64,000 bases of DNA. It comes from Ilumatobacter nonamiensis YM16-303 (GTDB lineage: Bacteria > Actinomycetota > Acidimicrobiia > Acidimicrobiales > Ilumatobacteraceae). The stretch is from the NCBI RefSeq assembly GCF_000350145.1, contig NZ_BAOL01000008.1, positions 1-64,000 of the forward strand. The letters are read 5' to 3'. Numbering within the stretch: position 1 is the first letter of the stretch; the number at the start of each line of letters is the position of its first letter. This document shows, in pieces, positions 7,909 to 17,331 of the stretch. Below the pieces are notes generated by a model that was given only the letters and a program-made list of their open reading frames with translations, did not search any database and was not told the DNA's origin. The position numbers were made by a program, and so were the translations under genes.

Positions 7909-8858
7909 GCGAGTCGGATCCGAAGCCTTCCATCGGGTTCGTGGGGCTCGGAAACATGGGTGGCCCGATGTGTCGCCGACTGGTCGGAGCGAACTTCCAC
8001 GTGACCGCGTTCGATCTCGACGCAGAGGCACTCGACAGGGCCGTCGACGGCGGAGCCCATCGTGGGTCGTCGGCCACCGATCTCGCGTCGAGCGTCGACA
8101 TCCTGATGACCTCGCTTCCGGAGCCGCGCCATGTCGACGGGCTGATGGATCGCGACGGGACTCTCGCCGCGCTCCGTCCCGGATCGATCTGGGTCGACCT
8201 CACGACGAATCGACGCGCGCTGGTGGAGCGACTCGCGGCTGCGGCCCCACCGGGCGTCGGTGTCGTCGACAGTCCCGTGACCGGCGCGGTCGATGGCGCC
8301 CGCACGGGCCGGCTGACGCTGTTCGCCGGCGGCGCTCCGTCCGATCTCCACCGCGTCCGGCCCGTTCTTTCCGAACTGGGTCGGGTCATCGATTGCGGTC
8401 CGCTCGGCACGGGCAACGTCGTCAAGCTCGTCACGAACCAGCTCTGGTTCATTCATGCCGCGGCGATCGGCGAAGGGTTTGCGCTCGGCCTGGCGAACGG
8501 AGTGGAACTTCCGGTGCTGTACGACGCGATCTGCGATTCGGTCGGCGACTCGTTCGTCGCCCGTCACGATGCGCCGTCGATCTTCGCCGGCCACTACGAC
8601 CCGAGCTTCACGCTCGCGCTGTGCCTCAAGGACCTCGGGCTCCTCGACGAGCTGGCACAGTGCGTCGGCGCCGACCTGCCGATGACGGCCGCTGCACACG
8701 GCGCGTTCGACGACTCCGCCGATCGCTACGGCGCCGGCGCAGGTGAGATGCACGTCGCTCGACGGCTCGAGGACGACGCATCGCTCTCGTTCCGACTCGA
8801 CGGACCGTGGACCGCTCCCTGGGACGTCGAGAGTGAACCGACGCCGCCGAGTTCGTGA
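7905..8858 (+). CDS. 3-hydroxyisobutyrate-dehydrogenase-like NAD(P) oxidoreductase
   Basis: A 317-residue beta-hydroxyacid dehydrogenase. The Rossmann motif GFVGLGNMGGPM is at the N-terminus, the substrate motif DSPVTGAVDGA follows, and the catalytic lysine is Lys174 in GTGNVVKLVTN. The family oxidises short beta-hydroxyacids (3-hydroxyisobutyrate, tartronate semialdehyde and relatives). The GTGA overlap with the dioxygenase means the two are co-translated, so it may act on the hydroxylated product or a fragment of it. The exact substrate is not deducible. Confidence 0.85.
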   Translation: MSESDPKPSIGFVGLGNMGGPMCRRLVGANFHVTAFDLDAEALDRAVDGGAHRGSSATDLASSVDILMTSLPEPRHVDGLMDRDGTLAALRPGSIWVDLTTNRRALVERLAAAAPPGVGVVDSPVTGAVDGARTGRLTLFAGGAPSDLHRVRPVLSELGRVIDCGPLGTGNVVKLVTNQLWFIHAAAIGEGFALGLANGVELPVLYDAICDSVGDSFVARHDAPSIFAGHYDPSFTLALCLKDLGLLDELAQCVGADLPMTAAAHGAFDDSADRYGAGAGEMHVARRLEDDASLSFRLDGPWTAPWDVESEPTPPSS

Positions 8859-8883
8859 TCGATGCCGATCGACCGAATCACGG

Positions 8884-9738
8884 TCAACGCTCGAGACGCC
8901 GAGGCGGTTCCTCCACCACGATGGTGTCCTCGAAGAGGTCGGGGTTCTCCTCGAGCAGACGATCGCGGACGCCGGTGAGCAGCACGATCATCACCACACC
9001 GTTGAAGATCGCGTGGGCGATCATCGTCGGACCGATCCGTCGGAGCAGGTAGGCCGCGGTACCGAACGAGATTCCCACGCCGGCGAGGACCAGCGCCAGT
9101 CCGATGTTGCCGACGCCGCGGACCGGGTCCACGTGAACGACACCGAACAGCACCCCCTGGCCCACCACGGCGGCCACCACCGGCCACCGGGACAGCAAGC
9201 TGCGCATCACCAGGCCACGGAACACCAACTCCTCGACCACCGGCGCGGCGACCACCGCGGCGATGACGATCGCGACGGTGTACGTGCGATCCACCGTCAG
9301 GTCGCCCAGGTCATCGGTGTTGTTCGAGAGCGGGATGTCGAGTGCGAGGACGATCGCTCCGGTCACGACCTGGACGACCACCGTGCAGACCCAGATCAGC
9401 GGCCCCCACCCCAGGTCCGACCAGCGGAAGCGAGCACCGACATCACCTCGACGATCCCCACTCCCCCAGCGCCCCACGGCGTACCACCACCAAGCCACCG
9501 ACGGGCCGTAGCCGACCGCCACGAGGACCGCCACGTACACCGCGACGGGCCAATCGAAGTCGACGATGAGGTCCAGGACCGACTTCGACAGGAGCAGCGA
9601 AGCCGCCAGGACGACGATGGCCCCCACTCCGGGTGCCATCGGCAAGCTCGGGTGCGGCGGGCGCGGCAGGGCGTACGCCGGCACTCCTGGCGGGGTGCTC
9701 GGCGGAGCCCACGGCGGGGTCGGTGGAACCTCGGTCAC
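8884..9738 (-). CDS. CPBP-family intramembrane metalloprotease
   Basis: A 284-residue multi-pass membrane protein with a Pro-rich cytoplasmic N-terminus (about 40 residues) and roughly seven hydrophobic segments. The three CPBP (Abi/Rce1-like) motifs are present: EExxxR in VEELVFRG, FxxxH in FGVVHVD, and HxxxN in AHAIFNG. These form the metal site of CAAX-type intramembrane proteases. The ATG overlaps the stop of the upstream M1 peptidase (ATGA), and it is the last gene of a four-gene operon. The substrate is unknown. Confidence 0.88.
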   Translation of the reverse strand: MTEVPPTPPWAPPSTPPGVPAYALPRPPHPSLPMAPGVGAIVVLAASLLLSKSVLDLIVDFDWPVAVYVAVLVAVGYGPSVAWWWYAVGRWGSGDRRGDVGARFRWSDLGWGPLIWVCTVVVQVVTGAIVLALDIPLSNNTDDLGDLTVDRTYTVAIVIAAVVAAPVVEELVFRGLVMRSLLSRWPVVAAVVGQGVLFGVVHVDPVRGVGNIGLALVLAGVGISFGTAAYLLRRIGPTMIAHAIFNGVVMIVLLTGVRDRLLEENPDLFEDTIVVEEPPRRLER

Positions 9739-11312
9739 GGATACTCAGCGGGCAGTGCATCTGCGAACAGCCACGCGTCGAAGAACGTGGCGAGGTCGCG
9801 CCCGGAGACCTCCTCCGCGAGCGCGATGAAATCGTCGGTCGACCGAGAGGTTCCGAGGTTCTCGCCGACCCATCGGGACAGCAGTTCGAAGAACTCGTCG
9901 TCGCCGATCTCCGCTCGGAGCGCGTGGGCGACCACGGCCCCTCCGTCGTAGCTGTTGAACCCGAACAGATCCGCCGCGTCGGGCAATCCGGTCGACCCGT
10001 TCCCGTTCTGGCGTTGGCCGAGCATCGTCTCGGCGTATCGATCCAGATCCTGGAGATCGATGTGGTCGAGCCAGAGCCACTGGGCGTAGGTCGCGAAGCT
10101 CTCGTTCAGCCAGATGTCCGTCCACGCGGCCGGGCTGACGGCGTTGCCGAACCACTGATGGGCGATTTCGTGCGCGAGCAGCAGCTGCGGGAAGAAGCCG
10201 AGACCGCCCCGGAAATCGGCCGCACCGAACAGGGATCGCCCCTGAGTTTCCATCGCGGCGTTGGTCAGCTCCTCCACGAACGCGAGGCCGTAGCGGTCGA
10301 GCGGATACGGACCGAACAGGTCCTCGAAGAATCGGATGTGTTCGTCGATCCCGTCGATCGCCGGGTCGAACGTGGTCCGCTCACCGGCGGGCACGACGTG
10401 GGTCAGCGGGATCAGGTCACCGTCGACGCTCGGGACCGTTCCTCCGTCGATGAGTTCGTAGTCCCCGACGATCACCTGGACGAGGTAGGTCGACATCGGC
10501 TCGTCCTGGTGCCAGACCCACCGTCCGCCATCGTCGCCGCGCCGCTCCAGCGCTCCGTTCGCGACGGCGATTCGGTCGGGCGCCACGGTGAGGTCGAACG
10601 TCCAGCGCGCCTTGTCGGACGGATGGTCGTTCGCGGGCATCCAGGTCCGTGCCCCGTCCGGCTCGTTGAGGACGTAGGACGAGCCGGCCTCGCCCGGGTC
10701 CCAGCCGACCTCGACCCCGGCCGCCGAACGGACCGGCGATGGGGCGAACGAGTAGTGGATCGTCGCCGACACCGTGTCACCGCGATCCGCCGGCAGATCG
10801 ATCAACAGCTTGGGTTCCTCGACCTCGAAGTCGGCGGAGTTGCCATCGACCTCCACCGACTCGATGTCGAGGCCGACCGCGTCGAATGCCAGAGTCCCGA
10901 CTCCCGGGCGGACCCCCGCATCGATCGTGACACTGGCATCGATCGGGGACGTCGCATCCTGCGGATCCGGCGGGATGATCATCACGACGTCGTACGTGCG
11001 CACGTCCACATCGGCCGATCCGAGGTCCGGGAACAGACGGTCACCGATCGACAGGCTCGGGTCGCTGCTCTCCCGGTCGCGCTCCTCCTCGCTCTCATTG
11101 CCGCTCTCATCGTCGGCCACGACATCGTCGTCGGGGTCTCCCGAGGTGACGCTGCCTCCGGGGTCGCCCGCGTCGGTCACGGGCGGCGCGCGGTCGATCG
11201 CATCGGCGGGAACGGCCTCTCGCGAGACCGCGATGGGATCGGCCCGCGAGGAGGCACATCCGGCCACGAGCACGCTGACCGAGATCGCAGCGACTGCCTT
11301 CAGGCGAGGCAT
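9735..11312 (-). CDS. M1-family metallopeptidase, lipoprotein
   Basis: A 525-residue zinc aminopeptidase-like protein. The N-terminus has a lipobox (VLVAGCA), so it should be membrane-anchored outside the cell; a Ser/Asp/Glu-rich linker of about 60 residues follows. The zinc site is HEIAH at 381-385 with Glu404 in NESF, the classical HExxH-18-E spacing. The exopeptidase motif normally written GAMEN reads AAMET, so aminopeptidase specificity may be altered. The ATG at 11312 lies 4 nt after the ProA-like stop; longer upstream reading is not needed because the lipoprotein signal starts here. Confidence 0.88.
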   Translation of the reverse strand: MPRLKAVAAISVSVLVAGCASSRADPIAVSREAVPADAIDRAPPVTDAGDPGGSVTSGDPDDDVVADDESGNESEEERDRESSDPSLSIGDRLFPDLGSADVDVRTYDVVMIIPPDPQDATSPIDASVTIDAGVRPGVGTLAFDAVGLDIESVEVDGNSADFEVEEPKLLIDLPADRGDTVSATIHYSFAPSPVRSAAGVEVGWDPGEAGSSYVLNEPDGARTWMPANDHPSDKARWTFDLTVAPDRIAVANGALERRGDDGGRWVWHQDEPMSTYLVQVIVGDYELIDGGTVPSVDGDLIPLTHVVPAGERTTFDPAIDGIDEHIRFFEDLFGPYPLDRYGLAFVEELTNAAMETQGRSLFGAADFRGGLGFFPQLLLAHEIAHQWFGNAVSPAAWTDIWLNESFATYAQWLWLDHIDLQDLDRYAETMLGQRQNGNGSTGLPDAADLFGFNSYDGGAVVAHALRAEIGDDEFFELLSRWVGENLGTSRSTDDFIALAEEVSGRDLATFFDAWLFADALPAEYP

Positions 11313-11316
11313 CAGA

Positions 11317-12834
11317 TCATCGACGGGTGGTCGGATCGGTGACTCTCGCGCGGTAGCGGACCGTGTGCACGCTGTCGCCCGAGAGGATTCCGCCGCGTCC
11401 CAACATCCGCCCGCCCTGCCAGTTCGACAGGCCGAGCTCCGGCTTGTCGAGTGCGTACTGGCCGTCGACCCAACGGGTGAAACCGTCGCCGACGAACGGG
11501 GCATCGACGGCGGCGTAGAACCGCTCCTGCTCGTCATCGTCGGTGCTGATCAGGCTGGCGACGAAGTGCGGGCTGTAGCGATCGAAGAGCTCGATCGCAT
11601 CGTCGACCGAGTCGACGACCACGACGGTCATCTCCGGACTGGTCTCCCACTCCCATTCGCGCGCGAGGTCGGACTCCGGGAGCATCGTGGCGAGCGGCTC
11701 GCTGCTCGCTCCCTCGGCACGCTCGACGCGGACGCGCTTCGAGAACAGTTCGGCGGGCACGAAGCCCTCGCTGCCCTGGACGACATGCAGCCGCTGGGGT
11801 GCCCCGCGCTCGGTCGCCGCATCCTCCAACCCGGCCAGCACCGCCGGCATCATCGTGGTCGCGTGCGATCGGAGCATCGCGACACAGTTCACCGTGTTGC
11901 ACACCTTCCGATCGAGCGAGTGGTGGATGGCGGTGCGCACTGCGTCGGCATCGGCCTGCTCGCCGGCCACGATCCACGCTCCTCCCGTGCCGTGCAGGCT
12001 CACGGGGATTCCCGCCTGCGATGCGACGGCACCCAACTGCGCCACTGCCGGACCCGATCCACGTGCGACGGCCAACGCGAGCCGACGATCGCTGAACAGG
12101 GCGTGGCCGGCACTCCGCGACGGCGAGTCGACCAGGGCCACTGCACCCGCAGGAAGTCCGGCCTCGCGCAGCGCGGGATCGAGCGCGTGCTCGACGATCG
12201 CCCGGGCCGTGCCGAGCGCGTCCGATCCGATTCGGAACACCACCGAGTTCCCGCTCCGCAGCACTCCACAGGCATCGGCGAACACGTTCGGACGTCCCTC
12301 GAACACGAACGCCACGACGCCGAGCGGGGCACGGCGAGCCTCGAGACTCCAGCCGTCGTGGACGACTGTGTCGACGACCGCATCGCGAGCGCTGCCGGCT
12401 TCCTGCCATCCACGAAGCCCGGCGACCATCGCCTCGCGCATCGACGGAGTCAGTTCGAGACGTGTGGTCGTGCGGCCCCGACTGCGTGCGGATTCGACGT
12501 CCGCCGCATTCGCCTCGGCGACCGCGGCGAACACCGTGTCGTCGGCGAGCAGTCGGGCGAAGTGGGCGAAGAAGTCGTCGATCTGGTCGTCGGTACACCG
12601 GGCGAGTCCCGCGAATCCCTCGACCGCGGCGGAGACGGCGCGTTCGACCAGCTCGTGCTCGCTCGCCGGGACGTGGAGGAGATCGCCGGTTTCCTGGACG
12701 ACCACGAGATGATCGCCGGGTCGGAAATTGTCGGCAAGCTCGTCGCCGACGTGGACGACTCGATCGCCGCCGAAGACGATGGGTTGGCCGACGTCGAGCC
12801 GATCGAGCGCGAGCGGGCGTTGGATCCGGCTCAC
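11317..12834 (-). CDS. ProA-like (glutamyl-phosphate reductase family) dehydrogenase with N-terminal extension
   Basis: A 505-residue ALDH-superfamily protein whose residues ~95-505 match gamma-glutamyl-phosphate reductase. Matching parts are FEGRPNVFADACG, the catalytic Cys312 in KVCNTVNC and the C-terminal LSNWQGGRMLGRGGI. ProA is usually about 420 residues; here about 90 extra N-terminal residues (LALDRLDVGQPIVFGG... GDHLVVVQETGDLLHVP) form a small beta-rich domain I do not recognise. The GTG start overlaps the stop of the Gfo/Idh gene (GTGA). No proB is nearby, so it may be a paralogue acting on another acyl-phosphate or aldehyde rather than the proline enzyme. Confidence 0.8.
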   Translation of the reverse strand: MSRIQRPLALDRLDVGQPIVFGGDRVVHVGDELADNFRPGDHLVVVQETGDLLHVPASEHELVERAVSAAVEGFAGLARCTDDQIDDFFAHFARLLADDTVFAAVAEANAADVESARSRGRTTTRLELTPSMREAMVAGLRGWQEAGSARDAVVDTVVHDGWSLEARRAPLGVVAFVFEGRPNVFADACGVLRSGNSVVFRIGSDALGTARAIVEHALDPALREAGLPAGAVALVDSPSRSAGHALFSDRRLALAVARGSGPAVAQLGAVASQAGIPVSLHGTGGAWIVAGEQADADAVRTAIHHSLDRKVCNTVNCVAMLRSHATTMMPAVLAGLEDAATERGAPQRLHVVQGSEGFVPAELFSKRVRVERAEGASSEPLATMLPESDLAREWEWETSPEMTVVVVDSVDDAIELFDRYSPHFVASLISTDDDEQERFYAAVDAPFVGDGFTRWVDGQYALDKPELGLSNWQGGRMLGRGGILSGDSVHTVRYRARVTDPTTRR

Positions 12835-13940
12835 CAGTCGAGCCCGTCGAGTTCCCGGAGATCCGACATCATCACGGGTGCTCCTGTGTCGATCGAGCGA
12901 TGAGCGGCGAACCCGATCGCGGCGGATCGGAGGCCGTCCATCAGCGTCACGGCTGCGGGAGCGTTCGTGCGGATCGCCGCGGCGAAGTCGACGTGTTCGA
13001 GATAGCTCGAACCGTGGTGGAGGCCGACGTGTTTCACTCCCGCGTGGTGGATCTCCTGGGTGTCGACCACGTGCATTCCGTCGGCACGTCGTCCGATCCG
13101 CAACTTGGACTCGGTCACCAGAGCTTCCATCTTGCCAACATCGCCGGTGACGACGATCTCCTGCTCGTTGACACTCGCCTCGGCGAACATGCACAGGTCG
13201 AGCATGCCCCGGGACCCGTCGTCGAAGTCGATCACCACGTAGGCGTTGTCCAGGATGTCGGGGGTCTCGCCGTCGTACGACTCGTCCAGGTGGTTCACGG
13301 ATTGCCCACCCGAGGCGTACACCCGCACGGGCCTTGCCTGCGTGATCAGCAGCATCAGATCGAAGAAGTGGCAGGTCTTCTCGACGAGCGTTCCACCGGT
13401 GTTCCGGCTGAAGCGATTCCAATGATCGATCTTCGGGAGGAACGGGAAACGGTGCTCGCGAATCGCGACCATCTTCACGTCGCCGACCGTTCCGGCTTCG
13501 AGTTCGCCGAGCAGCCGTTGCGTGGGAGCCATGTAGCGGTATTCGAGCCCCATCCAGATGACCCGCTCGTGGTCCGAAGCTGCTGCGGCTTCGACGACCT
13601 CGCGACAGTCGGCCAACGTCGTACACAGCGGCTTCTCCATCAGGATGTGGACGGGCCGCTCGATTGCGTCGAGCAGGATCTCATGGTGGGTGTGGTTCGG
13701 AGCGGCGATGACGACCGCATCGACGAGCCCGGAGTCGAGCAGCTCGCGATGGTCGTGGAACTCTGCGAGGTCGGCGGTCGGTCCGACCGCGATTCGTGCC
13801 CACTCGAGTGACTCGGGATGCGGGTCGCAGACCGCGGTCACGACCGAGCCGTCGACGGCCATCACGTTGTGGATGTGTTCGGTCCCCATCATCCCCGCCC
13901 CGATCACCCCGTATCGGATCCGTGACGTCTGTTCAGCCAT
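12831..13940 (-). CDS. Gfo/Idh/MocA-family oxidoreductase
   Basis: A 369-residue NAD(P)-dependent sugar or inositol-type dehydrogenase. The Rossmann motif GVIGAGMMGTEH is at residues 11-22, EKPLC contains the family lysine, and GGTLVEKTCHFFDL corresponds to the catalytic histidine region of inositol dehydrogenases. It is the first gene of an operon with the ProA-like, M1 peptidase and CPBP genes. A TACGCT hexamer (13948-13953) lies 7 nt before the ATG. The substrate is unknown, probably a cyclitol or sugar. Confidence 0.88.
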   Translation of the reverse strand: MAEQTSRIRYGVIGAGMMGTEHIHNVMAVDGSVVTAVCDPHPESLEWARIAVGPTADLAEFHDHRELLDSGLVDAVVIAAPNHTHHEILLDAIERPVHILMEKPLCTTLADCREVVEAAAASDHERVIWMGLEYRYMAPTQRLLGELEAGTVGDVKMVAIREHRFPFLPKIDHWNRFSRNTGGTLVEKTCHFFDLMLLITQARPVRVYASGGQSVNHLDESYDGETPDILDNAYVVIDFDDGSRGMLDLCMFAEASVNEQEIVVTGDVGKMEALVTESKLRIGRRADGMHVVDTQEIHHAGVKHVGLHHGSSYLEHVDFAAAIRTNAPAAVTLMDGLRSAAIGFAAHRSIDTGAPVMMSDLRELDGLDW

Positions 13941-13977
13941 GACGTGAAGCGTAGGGCGCTTTGCCAGACTGGGGCAG

Positions 13978-14658
13978 ATGAGCGACGATCGTCTGTACTT
14001 CCGTCAACTGCTTTCGGGGAAGGATTTTGCCGCCGGCGATCCGCTCGCCGAGCAGATGGTCAACTTCGTGTACGCGATCGGCGACCGGACGACGGGCGAG
14101 TGCGTGCTCGTGGATCCGGCCTACGCGGTCGGCGACATCATCGATGCCGTCGAGGGCGATGACATGACCGTCACCGGTGTACTCGCCACCCACTATCACC
14201 CCGACCACGTGGGTGGCTCGATGATGGGTCACACGATCGAGGGTGTGGCCGCGTTGCTGGATCGGGTGGACTGCCCGGTTCACATTCAGGCCGACGAGTC
14301 CGAATGGGTCACCCGCACGACCGGCGTGAGCGAGGACCATCTCGTGACCCACGAGTCCGGTGATGTGCTCACGGTCGGCGGCGTTGACATCCGCCTGGTC
14401 CACACCCCCGGGCACACCCCCGGCAGTCAGTGCTTCCTGGTCGACGGCCGACTCGTCGCCGGCGACACGCTATTTCTCGAAGGCTGCGGTCGCACCGACC
14501 TCCCGGGCTCGAACCCCGCCGAGATGGCCGACAGCCTGCGTCGTCTCGCCCAGGTCCCCGATGACACGATCCTGTTCCCCGGCCACCGCTATTCGGCCGC
14601 GTCGAGCGCGAGCATGGAAACGGTCAAACAGATCAACTTCGTTTTCGACCAACTCTGA
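13978..14658 (+). CDS. MBL-fold hydrolase, glyoxalase-II-like
   Basis: A 226-residue metallo-beta-lactamase-fold hydrolase. The di-metal motif is HYHPDH (His72, His74, Asp76, His77), followed by HTPGHTPGSQ, the ligand Asp in AGDTLF and a C-terminal FPGHRY. These are the residues of the glyoxalase II / persulfide-dioxygenase group. It probably hydrolyses a thioester or acts on a thiol adduct. A CAGACT hexamer 7 nt upstream of the ATG is a weak -10. It is divergent from the Gfo/Idh operon with a 37-bp gap. Confidence 0.87.
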   Translation: MSDDRLYFRQLLSGKDFAAGDPLAEQMVNFVYAIGDRTTGECVLVDPAYAVGDIIDAVEGDDMTVTGVLATHYHPDHVGGSMMGHTIEGVAALLDRVDCPVHIQADESEWVTRTTGVSEDHLVTHESGDVLTVGGVDIRLVHTPGHTPGSQCFLVDGRLVAGDTLFLEGCGRTDLPGSNPAEMADSLRRLAQVPDDTILFPGHRYSAASSASMETVKQINFVFDQL

Positions 14659-14694
14659 TCTCGCTCCCGACCCCCACCGACGCCCATCGACACC

Positions 14695-14712
14695 CGTCGG
14701 CACTCACCGACG
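14695..14712 (+). terminator. Hairpin between convergent genes
   Basis: CGTCGG-N6-CCGACG forms a 6-bp stem in the 104-bp gap between the convergent MBL and HNH genes. There is no U-run. It is a candidate bidirectional terminator only. Confidence 0.35.
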
Positions 14713-14762
14713 ACACGCACCCGGGCCGGCAGGGCCGCCGTCCGACGCGGTGGGCCGGGCCG

Positions 14763-16040
14763 TCAGGCCGCCGTACGACGGGGTGGGCCGGTGTTGCGAA
14801 TGGTTCCATCGGGAAGACGCAATGTGAGTTCCCGACCGCTCCCGAGCTCGATCACCCATCCACCGTCGTGAACCGACGAGTGATGCCGAGCGCAGATCGG
14901 GATCAGGTTCGCCAGGTCGGTGCGACCTCCGTGCCGCCACCACTCGACGTGGTGGATCTTGCACCGGTCGAAGTGCACGTTGCAGCCGGGAATGCAGCAC
15001 GTGGCGTACATCGCTCGCAAGGCCCGACGTTGCGCTCGGTTCGCCAACCGCGTCGCACGACCGAGGTCGAGGTTCCCGGGCGCATGCAGCACGACGCCGT
15101 TCCGCACGACGACGGGGACGACGTTGCCCTCATCGGTCAGTTGTCGCAGAACGCGAGCCGGGACCTCGACGTCGATCGGCCAGTCCACCGACGGGCCGTC
15201 GCCGTGGCCGCGTCCGTGCGGAGCGTCGGCATCGATCACGACCACGTACTCGGGTCGCCCGGTGCGTCGAATGACGGGATCGACCGCTCCGCCACCGGGA
15301 TCGTGATCGGATCCGCCCTCCGTTGCCGCGTTGCCGACGGCCAGCCGGGCGAACGCATGCGCCCGCAGGAACCGCTGCTTCTCGACGGGATCGTCAGGGC
15401 AGTGCGCCGGCACCGCTTCGCTGAACAGCGCCTCGGTCACGCGGTCGAGTGCTGCCGACACGCGGACGCCGAGCACCGGATCGAAGCGTCCGCGCACGCA
15501 CCACATCCCCTCGTCGTCGGTCCAGGAGCTCAAGCGCACGTTGCGCTGCTGCCGTTCGAGGCGTTGCGTCCCGTCGTCGGACTCGAGCAGGCGGACCTCA
15601 CGTCGGATCCGCCGTTCGAACTGCTCGGGGGTCGCGGCGCTGGCCACGTCGACCAATGCGTCGATCCGGCCCAAGAGTTCGTCGCGCCGGGCCGGGTCGA
15701 CCCGCTTCGCTCCGCGCGTGATGGCGTCGATGTGCCCCGCCGTGACCGCTCCGTCGTTCAGCGCGTGGGCGAACACCGGCGAACGGTCGAGTGTGGCCGA
15801 TCGCTCGGTCGCCCGGCTGGCCTCGCGTGCGGTGCAGCGCGACACCTCGGCGACCGCCGCCTCCGGGAACGATGCCTGTGCCGACAGCAACGCCACCAGG
15901 TCGGAGTTCGCCGCATCGAGCCAGGCCCGCACTTCACGCTCGGCCACGAGAGCCGCCTCGACCGTCGAGCGCTCAGCACCGCCGACTCGGCGCACCTGTT
16001 CGATGCGCTCGATCCGCCGCTGCACGTCGCCGACCTCCAT
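14763..16040 (-). CDS. DUF222 / HNH endonuclease-domain protein
   Basis: A 425-residue protein of the actinobacterial DUF222 (13E12-type) family. The helical DUF222 domain fills the first ~330 residues. A C-terminal HNH nuclease motif follows (CCIPGC, CKIHHVEWW, TDLANLIPICARHH), with Cys and His positions for a zinc-bound nuclease. Such genes are often multicopy in actinobacteria and of unknown biological role; some behave as mobile. The ATG at 16040 has TACGCT 7 nt upstream. No intein, intron or terminal repeats are visible around it. Confidence 0.9.
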   Translation of the reverse strand: MEVGDVQRRIERIEQVRRVGGAERSTVEAALVAEREVRAWLDAANSDLVALLSAQASFPEAAVAEVSRCTAREASRATERSATLDRSPVFAHALNDGAVTAGHIDAITRGAKRVDPARRDELLGRIDALVDVASAATPEQFERRIRREVRLLESDDGTQRLERQQRNVRLSSWTDDEGMWCVRGRFDPVLGVRVSAALDRVTEALFSEAVPAHCPDDPVEKQRFLRAHAFARLAVGNAATEGGSDHDPGGGAVDPVIRRTGRPEYVVVIDADAPHGRGHGDGPSVDWPIDVEVPARVLRQLTDEGNVVPVVVRNGVVLHAPGNLDLGRATRLANRAQRRALRAMYATCCIPGCNVHFDRCKIHHVEWWRHGGRTDLANLIPICARHHSSVHDGGWVIELGSGRELTLRLPDGTIRNTGPPRRTAA

Positions 16041-16296
16041 ACGAACAAGCGTACGACGGGGGTACTTCAGAGTAGTGGAACAGCCACACACTCGGGTCGA
16101 GGTGTCTGTTCGATCCTTCGGCGAGGTTGATCCGAGGCAGTTGGCAGTGCGCGCCGTGCCGGAGCTCAGGCGCCGGACCGCCCAGAACAACGCAACAACC
16201 CTCGGCTCTGCAGTGTCCGTCATCGGCACCTTCGATCGGGCGAACCCGTTCAGGTCTGTCCCGGGTCGAATGCGACGGTTCTCCTATGGTGTCGGC

Positions 16297-17010
16297 GTGA
16301 ACCGGGCAGAGGGACTGCGCACTCGCGAATGGGGATCCGGAGAACGAATCGCCTTGCTGCTCCACGGGCAGTTCGGTTCGGGAACCATGTGGTGGCAAGT
16401 GGGACCAGCAATCGCCAGCCACGGATATCGCGTCGTGGCGCTTGACTTGCCAGGGCACGGTCACTCGCCGCCCGACAGCGACTCGAACCTCGCGTCGTGC
16501 GTGGAACAGATCGTCGCTGCATGCCCTCAGGCTGAACTCGCAATCGGGCACTCTCTCGGCAGTCTGCTCCTCGCGCACTGCGTTCACGAGATCGGTGCCC
16601 GACGAGCGATCTACATCGACTCGCCCTTCACCTACGAACGGTCGGGAACGCTCTCCGATTCACGTCGACGCGCATCGGAGATGAAAGCGAGGCGCACTCT
16701 TGAGTGGCTGACAGAGACGCGGCCACACTGGAGCGACGAGGATCGACGAGTGGAAGCGGTCGCGGCCGAGCAGTTCGATGTCGAAACGTCGCTGAGCCTG
16801 ATGACCTCGTTGTCGGGGCTCGATCATCGCCCACGCCCCGGTGTCCAATCCCTCATCGTTGTGCCACGACCAAGCGACTACTTCACGCCTTCTGACCTCG
16901 AACTGCTACGCCAAGACGGCTTCACCGTGGTCGAAGTCGATGGAGCGGGACACACCGTCTGGTACGGCCGCGTCGACGAATTCATGGCGGCGATCTCGGA
17001 CTGGTTGTAG
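16297..17010 (+). CDS. Alpha/beta hydrolase
   Basis: A 237-residue alpha/beta-hydrolase-fold protein. LLLHGQFGSG is the oxyanion-hole HG motif, AIGHSLGS holds the nucleophile Ser, and the C-terminal GAGHTVWYGR supplies the His. I chose the GTG at 16297 because TATGGT (16285-16290) ends 6 nt before it. An in-frame ATG at 16270 would add nine residues and cannot be excluded. The reaction is unknown; it could be an esterase or a lactone/haloalkane-type hydrolase. Confidence 0.82.
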   Translation: MNRAEGLRTREWGSGERIALLLHGQFGSGTMWWQVGPAIASHGYRVVALDLPGHGHSPPDSDSNLASCVEQIVAACPQAELAIGHSLGSLLLAHCVHEIGARRAIYIDSPFTYERSGTLSDSRRRASEMKARRTLEWLTETRPHWSDEDRRVEAVAAEQFDVETSLSLMTSLSGLDHRPRPGVQSLIVVPRPSDYFTPSDLELLRQDGFTVVEVDGAGHTVWYGRVDEFMAAISDWL

Positions 17011-17331
17011 TCCGCCGCACCCGGTAGGGGTGTCTCGAGACAAGAGGAGGGCCGATCCGAACGACATCCACACAAGCCACTCGACAGCGCTCTTGGTCGG
17101 CACGTACATCGGGGCGTTCTCGCCGGCAAAGTGCCCGGTAGCGAGATCACCGACGGTGGCCGGCGTCGTACCGCTCGCCGTGCCGGTCCCGGGCGGTTCG
17201 AGGCCGCAACTACGGCGAATCGAGCAGGCATGAGCGCCGGAGTGCTGTGGTCGTTGCGTGTCCGCCGAGGGATCGCGGCGTTCGCGTTGTCGGGCGCCCT
17301 CGGCGGCGCCGTGGAGATTCGGTCGTCGAGT
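17011..17331. other. Gene-free stretch, no recognisable content
   Basis: About 320 bp between the alpha/beta hydrolase and the convergent MBL gene. A 38-codon ATG frame (17230-17346) has a hydrophobic middle but no ribosome-binding site and runs into the end of the neighbouring gene. I see no tRNA, repeat or clear terminator. It may be the decayed remnant of a lost gene. Confidence 0.5.
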
